Source: Jaapia argillacea MUCL 33604
Lineage: Eukaryota > Basidiomycota > Agaricomycetes > Jaapiales > Jaapiaceae
Assembly (NCBI GenBank): GCA_000697665.1
Contig: KL197760.1
Span: 155,052-193,054 of the forward strand
Direction of reading: 5' to 3'
Length of the DNA: 38,003 nucleotides
Shown here in pieces: positions 1-8,873 of the stretch. Under the pieces are notes generated by a model. That model did not search any database, was not told the DNA's origin, and saw only the letters and a list, made by a program, of their open reading frames with translations. Every line of letters starts with the position of its first letter. The stretch's first letter is position 1. Position numbers and translations under genes: made by a program.

Positions 1-945
1 ACCTATACCTCTCCCATTCCCATGATGTCTCCCTCACTCTTCCTTTCCCTATTATACTCCAATTCATCCTCCCATTCTCCTTTCACTTACTCTCTCACCC
101 CCTACTCTGCCAATGATCATTTACCTACCTCTTCCCCCCTGTCTGTTTCCTACTTTTCCACTCAACTCTTCTCTTCCCTTTCTTCTGATGGCTTCTCCCC
201 TACTTCAGATTTGTCTTATGTACTGTAATGCTTGTAATGCATGTACACTCTGTCTGATCCTCACTGTTTCTGGCATTTGAAAAAAAATCCACTATTCGTA
301 TCCAGGTAGGTTATCAAAGCTAGAGTTCCAAGCTCCATGACAGATGAGGGTTTACCCTCATAAAATACATAGTTTCACAAAAGGTCTCCGTGGCCTTACC
401 CAAGCCCTTCGGGGACGTAACCGCCAAATATTGGCGTGACGTTCCTTCCTCAGGTCACGAAACTCCCAGGCCGAGTTGGGGGTGTAAGAGTACTTATTCG
501 AATGTCTCCGTCGATGCTGCTTGATCATGTAAATGGAATTTGGCTAAAGCCGGAGGCTACGTGACAGGGAATGGGTCATCCTGGGGAACCGTCTCTCGGA
601 AGGAGCATATCCTGACTCCGTCCACAGCTCTTCGAATACGACGAACTAGGAACAAACATTGATCTAGCAATTATCGCTCACACCAACAATTTTTACTACA
701 CAATGCATCCAGTCCCCAAATTGCTTCCACGGACGCCAGACTCGGCAACCACTGTACGCGGTGGGCGATATGATTGTATCCTACGAAGAGAATGGGACGG
801 ATGACCATACGCTCACCGAAAGGGCGATGGTGATAGATCTTTGGAGCCGCTCGCTCGGAGTGCACTCTGGTCGATGGTCCACTCAATGCAAGGGTACCAG
901 CTGGCGAAAATGAGTCGACTCTTCTCGAGGTAATGGAGGGCAGAT
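1..945. other. No supportable gene; CT-rich stretch and downstream flank
   Basis: The first 230 bases are strongly CT-rich on the plus strand. Their only open frame is a Ser/Leu/Pro-rich translation that looks like low-complexity sequence. After it come AT-rich bases and TGTA-type motifs, as in a fungal 3' flank, then unremarkable sequence up to the stop codon of the minus-strand membrane-protein gene at 946. A 92-codon minus-strand frame at 671-949 overlaps that stop and has no recognisable feature. I see no RNA gene, repeat or mobile element here. Confidence 0.5.
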
Positions 946-2386
946 TCATGGTGCCACGACATCCATCGGAACGAGAGGACGAGGTTCAGGAACGTTCACT
1001 GTGTCGCCGTCGCCGTCAGTAGGTCCCAGGGAAAAGAGCTCCAAGTCCGATATGCGGATTTGCGATGTTAGACACGCCACGGAGTCGCCTTCCACACTCT
1101 GTCGGACCCCAAATCCATAGAGATTCAAAATGAGTCGAGAGCCCTGTAAGGAGTGTGTCATTTCTCAAATCCCCAAAGAAATCGGGGTTATTAGTTACCG
1201 AGAATGAAACTATGGTCAAAAACCATCTACAAACAGAATCATCCTCAGAACAACCAGAGAAGACAGCGATGAGGTTGACAGTTTTAACTTACGTGAAGAC
1301 GAGATCGCGGTATAGTGGCCCGACGAAGATGTCAAAGATTTGGCTGAGGAACACCACGCCTACATATACGTTAGGGAGAATGCTGGAGGAGGGATGAAAA
1401 TAGTACCAATCATGAGTCCGAATACCCATGCACCGTCTCGTGCCACCACGAAGATGATTGAAGGCGTTCGGTACCTCCAACCCTTTCGCATCGAAGCCAC
1501 AGGCTTAATCATGGTCAAAACTAGGAGTGTGACTTGAACAATCGCAGTCACCCCACTGAGCACGATGAGACTTCGAGGATCGCGATAACCGTATGACAAG
1601 GAGCATACCTTAACAGGTGTAACGGTAGTTGACTCATGGGGGAGGGTCGAGGCTCGCACATCTCGTCAAGTTCGAGTAGAGGGAAAAGAGCACAATAAAT
1701 CGGGAGGATGAGGAGCATTTCGATAGAAAATAAGGTTTGAAGGATCGAGCGGACCCGACGTGCCCTGTTGTACAGAGCATAGACTGATGCGTGAGCGGAT
1801 GGAGGTGAGTGAGATGGCGAGCACGGGCCGAAAGGGTGGAAAACGAACCTCTCAACATTAAAATCAGCCCCAAGCCGCTCAACATGGATTGGAATGCCAC
1901 AATTTTGAAGATGAACCAGGTCCGACAGGATAGGTAGTGTGAGGGGGGCGTGCGGGGTAGATTAACCCGTGGAACCAACAAGACGCTGCGACCTGTCTGG
2001 TCAACCAGTTTCCATTGCGAGAGGGGAAAACTTACACTTGTGCAATGATAGAGAAATACCTTATGTATAGAAACAGAGGCTTCGCTGGCGATCCCCACGC
2101 CTGTCTGGAGGACATTGCGCTCGATACATTCTGTCCTCTGCCCATGAAGGTAAACCACTCACTTCCAGATATATTCAACTTCATCGTCGAACGTCAGGTG
2201 AATATCCCAGACCAGAAAGGCGAGTGCGGAAACTTGAACCAGAGATCGCCAGATCAGTCGTCAGAGCCGCTACAGCAGTTGGTAAATACCTGAGCTGTAT
2301 GTGATGACTTGCGCAGCCTGTGCAGAGAAGACAGGGTCTATTGGCGCCGACTTCAAGGCGAGCCTGAGCTGGGGATCGACTGGCAT
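946..2386 (-). CDS. DUF6533-type seven-helix membrane protein, nine exons, 337 aa
   Basis: This is a predicted integral membrane protein of the DUF6533 family, abundant in agaricomycetes and of unknown biochemical role. My exon model on the minus strand is 2386-2290, 2232-2163, 2104-2038, 1996-1849, 1783-1609, 1570-1407, 1359-1293, 1226-1199 and 1143-946. It sums to 338 codons with stop, and every GT-AG junction keeps phase. Family signatures are FDDEVEYIWK in the first third, RYFSIIAQ, FKIVAFQSMLSG, LRVYALYNRARR and RDGAWVFGLM, then GSRLILNL before a hydrophilic tail. Hydrophobic segments alternate with short loops, as expected for about seven helices. The start at 2386 was chosen because the intron from 2289 then joins in frame to the VSALAFLVWD segment. 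Ligand and partners cannot be told; receptor-like function is only a guess from topology. Confidence 0.8.
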
Positions 2387-2825
2387 CGATGAAGCGACAG
2401 AAACCAAAGGTTGAAGGGGATATGGGTCCAGTATTGAGGAAACGACACCGACATGGAAGCCGTGGGCATTGCGAAGACTTGGCAGGGTGGGATGGTACAG
2501 CTTCCGAGCGGGACCGGCTAAAATCAGGCAAGTAGAAAGGAAGCAATCGAGTAGGCGAACCCTAAAGATGAGAGTGCGCTTATATTGGGGGACACTCACT
2601 CCAAGTCTGGATATGAAGGCCTCGGAGGGTATATTATAATAAATTTGAAGTCCGGACGATGTGCTATCCTTCCAGTACAACAGTACAAGTACAACGAACA
2701 AAAAGTCCCGCAGGTATTGAACAATTCTACTCCTACAAACACCATATATCTTCCCGATCCCCTGCCTAATACTCCCGATGGGTATGCGGCATCATGACCC
2801 ACATACAACCTCCGATCCCCCCTAT
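2387..2825. promoter_or_regulatory. Intergenic region, presumed promoter of the DUF6533 gene
   Basis: This gap separates the DUF6533 start at 2386 from the zinc-finger stop at 2826; both genes read leftward. It holds an AT-rich tract at about 2629-2646, roughly 250 bases upstream of the DUF6533 start, that could act in transcription initiation. Frames here overlap the DUF6533 exon 1 frame upstream of its chosen ATG, so a longer N-terminus cannot be excluded. Confidence 0.35.
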
Positions 2826-4480
2826 TTACACACATTTATGCCGTTTCAACGAGTCACTCCTGGAGAATTCGGTGCCGCAACCTTGACAAATCTGCACCAA
2901 AGCCTGGCAATGTACACTTTGCACATGCCTACGCATGGAACCTCGTTGTATCTCCAACGAACAGCCCTGCCAAAGGCAAGGAATCTTGACGGTCTCATCG
3001 TCTCCTTTAACAACTCCATGGAAAACCGAAAGATGGCTGGGGATATCATCGGTTTGGATCTCCGCGATACATCCTGCCCATTGACAAGCAACCTTCTTTC
3101 CCTTTTTAGCAGGACGAGAGTAGGGAGTCTGCTTGGGCCGCTTTATCGCTTTGACCTTCTTTGAATGTCTCGAAGGTCTCGCGATTGGACGCTGAGGAAT
3201 AGTCGTGGCGGTTGGGGGACTGGCCAAAGCAGAGATAGAGCCAGTGTTGCTGTGAGATGTACCCACTGTAGGATATGCAGGATACAGCTCGAACGACGGT
3301 AAAGCTTGGGCACGAGAGTGGAAGTACTCTGCTCCATGATATTCGGTCACCTCTCCAGACGCCTCAACCAGATGATTGGTCTCGGGGTACATATTCGTCT
3401 CGAAATGAGAAGGGATTGTCGAATCAGGAAGGATCGATCCCTGTTGACATCCATTTGCGCTGGTTGACGATTCGGGGGTCTGCCAACGACCCGCCACCAT
3501 ATCTTGTTGGCCATCGAAATATATCTTCGTAGAATTCACCGAAGTCCCGGGGTTCGCAAATTTCGCGCGGAAGTTGAACTGAGCTGCGAAGTACGGCTGC
3601 GGTAGTTTACTGCTTTTGGAGTTTGGGGTATTAACAGATGACGAATCGGATGAAGTTGGGAGCGACGAAGAGGCAGTCGTAGATGACGACGGCGTGGAGG
3701 AGGTATACGATGACGGTGAAGGAGCTGGAGTCTCGTCTTCGGGGAGGTCGAATGGTTCCAAGGTCTGTGAAGAGTAGCTTGGAAGTAGCTCCATGCTAGA
3801 TTCGAGCCAGCCTTGTGGAGTAACCTCGGGGAGGAAAGGATTTCTGTTGACGATATCAAAAACTAGTGAGTTCGCGGAACGAGTAAAGGATAAACGTACA
3901 TTATCTGACGCTCTTCACGGGGGGCATCCAAATCCCGAGATTCGTACGGTCCAAACCCACCAAAGGTGGAAGGAAGACTTGCATACGCCCCGGGATGCCT
4001 ATTCGAAAGAGTAGATGAGATCAAAGACACACGTTGGATGTAATGGATGCACGTACTGGTTGAGATACTGAATGGCAAGATACTCAATGGCATCGACTTT
4101 CGGTGGCGAGGACCTTCTCCATTGATTTACGGGGTCGAACTGGAGGAAATGTTCGTTGGTCGGGCTCAGCGTATTTGTCCTCCCGTACAAATTCTGGTCT
4201 ATTTGTATGCCAAGTCTGGATTGGAGTACGACATAAGCATCGTCACTGAGAAAAGGTAGGAAGAAACACGAACCTCAATGCACGGGGAGAGGGAGCAGCA
4301 TTGTCGAACAGAAGCGATGGCCGGTTATAATTATCACTCAGTATGAAGGGAGTTTTATCCCTGAAGACGTGGCAGATGAATGAGCGGTTCGCGTCTGGGG
4401 GGGGTCAAAATAAACCATGAGTGGCACACTTACCGAGGAGCGAGATTCGAACGCTTTGGCATGTCAAAGCCCTCAGGCAT
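2826..4480 (-). CDS. C2H2-type zinc-finger protein, five exons, 469 aa
   Basis: This is a probable nuclear DNA-binding regulator. The exon model on the minus strand is 4480-4434, 4360-4274, 4215-4057, 3998-3900 and 3843-2826, which sums to 470 codons with all phases consistent and introns of 56-73 nt. The first ~150 residues have no domain I recognise. Residues ~150-380 are Ser/Thr/Pro-rich, like a disordered activation region. The last ~87 residues (about 383-469) carry three fingers. The first two are of the form C-x4-C-x(about 11)-H-x4-H (CQWAGC...HLSVFH and CLWQGC...HVQSVH). The third is C-x2-C...H ending in Cys (CQGCGTEF...LKRHKC). A basic run with KKVKAIKRPKQ and PAKKGKK just before the fingers may be a nuclear localisation signal. 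The long x4 spacing resembles basidiomycete-specific fingers. Target genes are unknown. Confidence 0.8.
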
Positions 4481-4839
4481 TGTTGCAAAGCAAGAGGAAG
4501 CTGGTAGACCGAGCGGCAACGATAGAGAGGACTATGGAAGGGTGAAGATGAAGGTTGGTTGAAGGAAAGTGGATTGTTGGATGGATGTAGAGGAAAGTGA
4601 GAAGGAAGAACGCGTCTCTGAACCGCGTTTTGGCCACACTCGCCGAAAGGAGGTCACGATCTGGAGAAGCTGTGACAAACAACTCAACAAACGCGTCCTC
4701 GCGCTTTCGACTGTCCACAATTCCCTAGCTTTGAGCCGGCTAAGGTTCCCCGTTGCAGGTCGGTAACTTGACTCGGCATTCAGACAACAATGGCACAGAT
4801 TCTATAGTTGCTTTGGCTTTGGCGAAGCGATGAAGTCGC
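4481..4839. promoter_or_regulatory. Upstream flank of the zinc-finger gene
   Basis: The presumed promoter of the minus-strand zinc-finger gene lies here. Only short overlapping open frames are present and none resembles a protein I know. I see no TATA-like box that I could defend. Confidence 0.25.
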
Positions 4840-5790
4840 GTGGATGTTCGGTCCTGGTATGCTTTGTTCGGATTTGACTACATCATTCGGTGAATGTCAG
4901 TCTCCCAAAATTGTTACTTCGCGCACTACAGGGGGTTGACATACCACTGAGATACTTGCAGCCACCCATCCTCCCGGAATGAAGACGATTTATCTATCAG
5001 CAAAATAACCCGCATGAACGGCAATCAAGAAGTTCGACCTCCTCGCTTTCGCCACATCCGTTACAGAGGGCTCACAACAAAAGGCACTCTTCTTCGCGTA
5101 CTGATCGACGGAATGAATTGGATGCCGCAACGGCAACAACACTGGAGGACCGATCAGCCCAGCGCCGAAAACGATGCTCATATCCACCTCGGTATTCTGC
5201 ATCGATGCAGGCGCTATATGCGGGTCAATGATAGGTCCGTCACTTAATGAAGCTGGGAACTTCGCGCGAGCTCACCATAGTGATCCCCTTCCCCCAGCTG
5301 TTCGTCCTGGTACGCTTCGATTGGCTAAATCATTCGGGGTAAACATATCAGTCACTCGAAGCCAACAACCTCGCTCTCTCATAGGAATTGACGTACCACC
5401 CTGCTACTCACAGTCTCAACCCTTCCGGAATGAAGATGTCCTATCAGCCAGAAAGACGATAAGCTGTTCTCGTCCTCGCTATCGTCGCATCCGTCACCAA
5501 AAGCATTCACGATGGTGCGAGTCGTGGCGTACAGCTGAGGGAACGAAGAGGATACCACAATCGTAACGAGAGTCGAGCGTGGAACAGGCCAGTATAGCAC
5601 AGGAACAACGTCCACCTCGATGTCCCTTTGGCCAACGAATAACCTCACTCAAATCATATCATCATTTCATATCGGCCAAGGAGCTCAACTCCCCGGTCTT
5701 CTCCATCAATTCTGGGACTATATGCGTGCGTAACGGTAAGGTTATCATCCAAGAAAGATGCGAACTCCGTACGAGCTCACCTCGGTGAAG
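4840..5790. repeat. Two diverged tandem copies of a ~450-bp unit
   Basis: Two adjacent blocks are recognisably related, at roughly 4840-5290 and 5290-5790. Matching landmarks, about 450-500 bases apart, are CATCATTCGG near 4881 and AATCATTCGGGG near 5328; TTGACATACCAC near 4936 and TTGACGTACCAC near 5389; CCGGAATGAAGA near 4975 and 5424; and GAACTTCGCGCGAGCTCACC near 5258 with GAACTCCGTACGAGCTCACC near 5761. On the minus strand GGTGAGCTCG looks like a splice donor and CATATAG like an acceptor in both copies. The blocks could therefore be exons of a decayed, tandemly duplicated minus-strand gene. No intact protein can be built, so I annotate only the repeat. Confidence 0.55.
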
Positions 5791-6270
5791 ACATAGGCTT
5801 TATCTCGCTCCCCAATCGTATACTTACGGCGACACCAGTCGAAGCAGGCGACTCTAGACATCATCGTCAGAAATTTGAAGAGGCCAGTGCTCCAACTGCT
5901 TGATCTTGAGAGATACCAACAGATACGATATAGAGAAGCTATAGTAACCGAGTAACCGGGCAGAAAGAATGTCGGTGTAGCCGAGACGAATAGGTGAGGG
6001 CACCCTTTCACCTGGATAAATACCCACGGTACTCCGTTCACCGACATCAGCAGATAACGGCGTGGACTGAGTCCATCCCTTGGGGTATGGAGACCGATCC
6101 CATAGAACCTCATATGTATCAGATATTGAGGGGCGTGGGCAGGTATAAATGCAATGAATCGGGTGAGAATGACAAGCAGTAGAGAGATAGTTTGTCGGAC
6201 AGCAGTTCAGACACAACCTCGAATGATCTGAACCTCCCGAAGCCTGCCAAATTTGCTCTGATATGGCCTC
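5791..6270. other. Degenerate sequence, no supportable gene
   Basis: Overlapping minus-strand frames (for example 5745-6113 and 5854-6216) contain a hydrophobic patch GYYSFSISYLLVSL but do not join into a coherent product. The stretch may be the upstream part of the decayed minus-strand gene represented by the tandem repeats next to it. Confidence 0.3.
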
Positions 6271-6285
6271 CTAATTCGCGGATGA

Positions 6286-6588
6286 ATGTGGTTTGAGTGG
6301 GAGTTGCGCTCGGAGATTCTTGTGGTTCAAATAAGAGGCCATGAAGATCGATACCAGGATCAAGAGGAAGAGAAATTTTTCAAAGCACCAGGTGATTATA
6401 TGCAGCGATTTTTCAGTCCAAGCAAATCGAAAGTGGCCACCCATAGTACGCGTCACTTTGTGGCGAACTTGTTTGGCGTTGTTAGAATCGGAGGTCGTTG
6501 GTACACAATCATCAACAACGTTTTGATCCGCCCATATTCCGGTGAGCCTGCATGTCCCGACCTCAACCACTCCCCAACTTCCGGGTGA
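6286..6588 (+). CDS. Possible 100-aa protein or fragment, unknown function
   Basis: A single open frame of 100 codons carries a coherent-looking C-terminal half (THSTRHFVANLFGVVRIGG, then RWYTIINNVLIRPYSG). The DNA of that half recurs, inverted and decayed, near 36750-36860, so it belongs to a dispersed sequence family rather than being random. The minus strand of the same stretch is also open (6271-6618), with a hydrophobic FLFLLILVSIFMASY segment, so the coding strand is not certain. It may be a piece of a mobile element or a fragment of a larger gene. No domain is recognised. Confidence 0.25.
   Translation: MWFEWELRSEILVVQIRGHEDRYQDQEEEKFFKAPGDYMQRFFSPSKSKVATHSTRHFVANLFGVVRIGGRWYTIINNVLIRPYSGEPACPDLNHSPTSG
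6430..6545 (+). repeat. Dispersed repeat, copy 1
   Basis: About 100 bases here match the reverse complement of about 36750-36860. Shared blocks include GTCACTTTGTGGCG, GTTAGAATCGGAGGTCG, TGGTACACAA and CTTGATCCGCC or TTTGATCCGCC. The second copy has small indels that break the open frame seen here. Confidence 0.6.
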
Positions 6589-7020
6589 TTGGAAACAAAA
6601 GGACTTATAGAGTTTCACGAGACTCTTCTAATTTTTTCCTGCAATGAGTATAAATTGTACATTTCCTTCTAACCCGACTCCTTCTAGCCCAACATATTCC
6701 GAACAACTAGAGCCAAGTACAATACTTTCGCTACACTACACAACAATGAGATTATTACCGTACATCCCTTCGATCCTACCAAGTACCAATGTTTTCCTCC
6801 GGGCCCAGGTAAAATCATGATTGATGCTGAGAGACGATTGGATCTGCGAACGGTCAGAAACCTTCCTCGTCGCTGAGAAGATCATCTTCATCATCAGAGG
6901 GAAGTCCACAGTTCCCATTTCCGCCTCCAAAACCTTCGATGATGTTGTGTCTGAACGTGGAAATGTCAACGTCAGGATCTGGTCGGCAGTTCGCCAAGGG
7001 GACAGCGACAAAGATGGAAC
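6589..7020. other. Downstream flank of the phosducin-like gene, no gene seen
   Basis: Frames at 6736-7011 (-) and 6821-7027 (+) are mutual shadows with no recognisable product. The stretch most likely includes the 3' untranslated region of the minus-strand phosducin-like gene, which stops at 7021. Confidence 0.35.
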
Positions 7021-8076
7021 TCACTGAACGAGTAGTTCCTCAACCCCAGCCCTCCCAGCTTCCCAATCGACCCTAACCCAATTATGCACTAGTTCACCAT
7101 CCCGGTAGACCAGCAGCGTCGGTAACATATCTTCATCAACATTCGAATTCTCCTCCTCTTCTTCATTCCAATCTTCATCGCCTCCTCCACCATCACCACC
7201 CTCATCTTCGTCCGAATCTTCTTCGCGGATGAAGGCTCCGGGAATTCGAGGACGGGAGGAACGGAGCTGAGAGCTTCGGGAACGAGATTTTGAGGTGGAG
7301 GGTTTCGAGGCGAAACCGATAGCTCCTGCTCGGCATCGAATGAACTTGGTTTGAGTGTGAATGCGAGCGAGTCGAGAGAGTGTGTCATCCAGAGCATAAC
7401 ATCGGTCCAACGACTATGGCACCAACGGTTCAACAAAGGTATTAAAGACGCAAAAGAGTGACATACCGGAGAATAGATGTGAATGACAACCCAAACCGCC
7501 CTCGACTCCTGCTCTATAGCAGGTAAATAACCTCTCGCCCCAACCTCCCTCAAATGTCCGAACCGACCCTTCTTCCCAGGCTCACCAAACGTAACCCCAG
7601 GAAAGTCGCCATCAAGCATAACCTTCTCCCACATCCTTTCCTCGTCTTCCTCCCTATATGTTTTCGCACTCAACGCAGCCTTCTCCATCTTCTTATTCAA
7701 CTCATCGATCTCGCGCGCTTTGACAGATTTCGTGGCTTGGTCAGACTCGATCTTGTCTCGGATGACTCCTTTGACACCAGTTCGACCTTGGACGCCTACT
7801 CCGGTATTACCGGTATTGGAAGATGAAGAGAGAATTCTGTCGATGGCTTTGGAACGTTCTTTATCGGAGTCGTAGTCTTTACCGTCGTCGTCTTCGTCGT
7901 CGGAGAGATTGAGAGTGGGCCATGAGGAGGAGGGAGAAGGCGCTCGAATTGGCGAAGAGGATCTTGAGGAGGGTTGGAAAAGTTTCCCGGAGAGGACGAG
8001 TTCTTCGAGTTCAGCCTTGTATCGGGTTTTGAGGATGTGGGATTCATATTATGAGATATTTCAGAGGGCGCACCAT
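7021..8076 (-). CDS. Phosducin-like protein with thioredoxin-fold domain, 314 aa
   Basis: Phosducin-like proteins bind G-beta subunits and the CCT chaperonin and help assemble G-beta-gamma in the cytosol. Exons on the minus strand are 8076-8074 (ATG only), 8015-7467 and 7413-7021. They give 315 codons with introns of 58 and 53 nt. After an N-terminal AELEELVLSGKLF and an acidic linker (SDDEDDDGKDYDSD) comes the phosducin-type core: a helical segment, FGHLREVGARGYLPAIEQES, VWVVIHIYSP, LARIHTQTKFIRCRAGAIGF, and at the end LPTLLVYRDGELVHNWVRVD. A long insertion of Ser/Arg residues and then an acidic Gly/Glu/Asp run (about 60 residues) separates AIGF from LPTLLVY. The one-codon first exon rests on an in-frame TAA upstream of exon 2 and on a matching ATG-GT in pseudogene copy 1. 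The gene is divergent from the 665-aa gene. Confidence 0.85.
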
Positions 8077-8873
8077 GATTGAAGGAACTTGTTTGGGCTG
8101 GAAGGAGGCAACTGTACTTGTTCGCGACCGGGATGGTCGGATCCGTCAAATAAGACGGACTCGGTCAGGGGTGGACGAAACTAGACGAAGTTACTTGGAA
8201 GTATTGGAGATTCCTTTGTATCTGGCGTGGATATGCCGTTGAAATTTGTGAAGATAAAAGTGGATAAAGCGCGGAAAGTCGAGAACCTTGACGGAGAGGA
8301 GGGAAACCAATTCCAATCTGCTGATGGATCGTGACACGCGACAAACCAGTGACTTCCGTGACACCAAGCTCTCCAGTGACATTCATGTCGGACTGTTTGC
8401 ATACCCGTTTCTCCCGCCTTTGAACCATCAAGAAGATTAACTTTCGATATAACATTGTTCAAAGCTTGCCTTTGGAAACGCGGCGCAGAGGGTCTGTTTC
8501 TCAGGACATCGCCTGAGCGCTTATATTGCTTTCGGAACGGCCCTGCGACTCTTTTAGTGCGATATGACTCTCAAGGTTCTGTCCAGATCAATCACAACGG
8601 CGTTGACCATTGTGGTCGTCTCAGGCAATGTACTGTACTGCAGTTTGGCAGTCTTCGGTTGATCGTCGAGGAGTTATGAGCGCTTCATGCCCACAATATG
8701 TATCCTATTTTGTTGACTTGTCAAACTTCGTTGCACTGCTTCCTCGTCCTTCAAATACCGCAGTGCACTCGTCAATCTGTCCGTCCAATCTCTCTCATTC
8801 TCCTTCCAATCATCCTAGTGAGTGCATCACCTGAGACCTTCCATTTCGTCACTCACCGAAATTCGATAAAGAA
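8077..8873. promoter_or_regulatory. Divergent promoter region between PhLP and 665-aa gene
   Basis: About 0.8 kb separates the start codons of two divergent genes. Large parts are conserved, inverted, upstream of the 658-aa paralogue at about 27.9-28.5 kb, and in part near 30.29-30.58 kb. One shared block contains GGAACGGCCCTG followed by TTTAGTGCG. The conservation shows that the duplications carried the whole regulatory region. Confidence 0.55.
8331..8380. promoter_or_regulatory. Cluster of four GTGAC motifs in the divergent promoter
   Basis: GTGAC occurs at 8331, 8349, 8358 and 8376, four times in 50 bases. The corresponding regions of the two other cassette copies carry the same motif in the same orientation relative to PhLP: five GTCAC at 28261-28301 and three at 30295-30319. 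The sequence between motifs differs, which fits a repeated protein-binding site better than plain duplication. The binding factor is unknown. Confidence 0.4.

Noticed and set aside
22-228. 68-codon plus-strand open frame at the left edge
   Set aside because: Composition is almost only Ser, Leu, Pro, Thr and Tyr from a CT-rich tract; no motif and no supporting splice structure.
4246-4273. A 28-nt intron in the zinc-finger gene
   Set aside because: A 58-nt intron (4216-4273) using the same donor and a later acceptor keeps the frame and matches the usual intron size.
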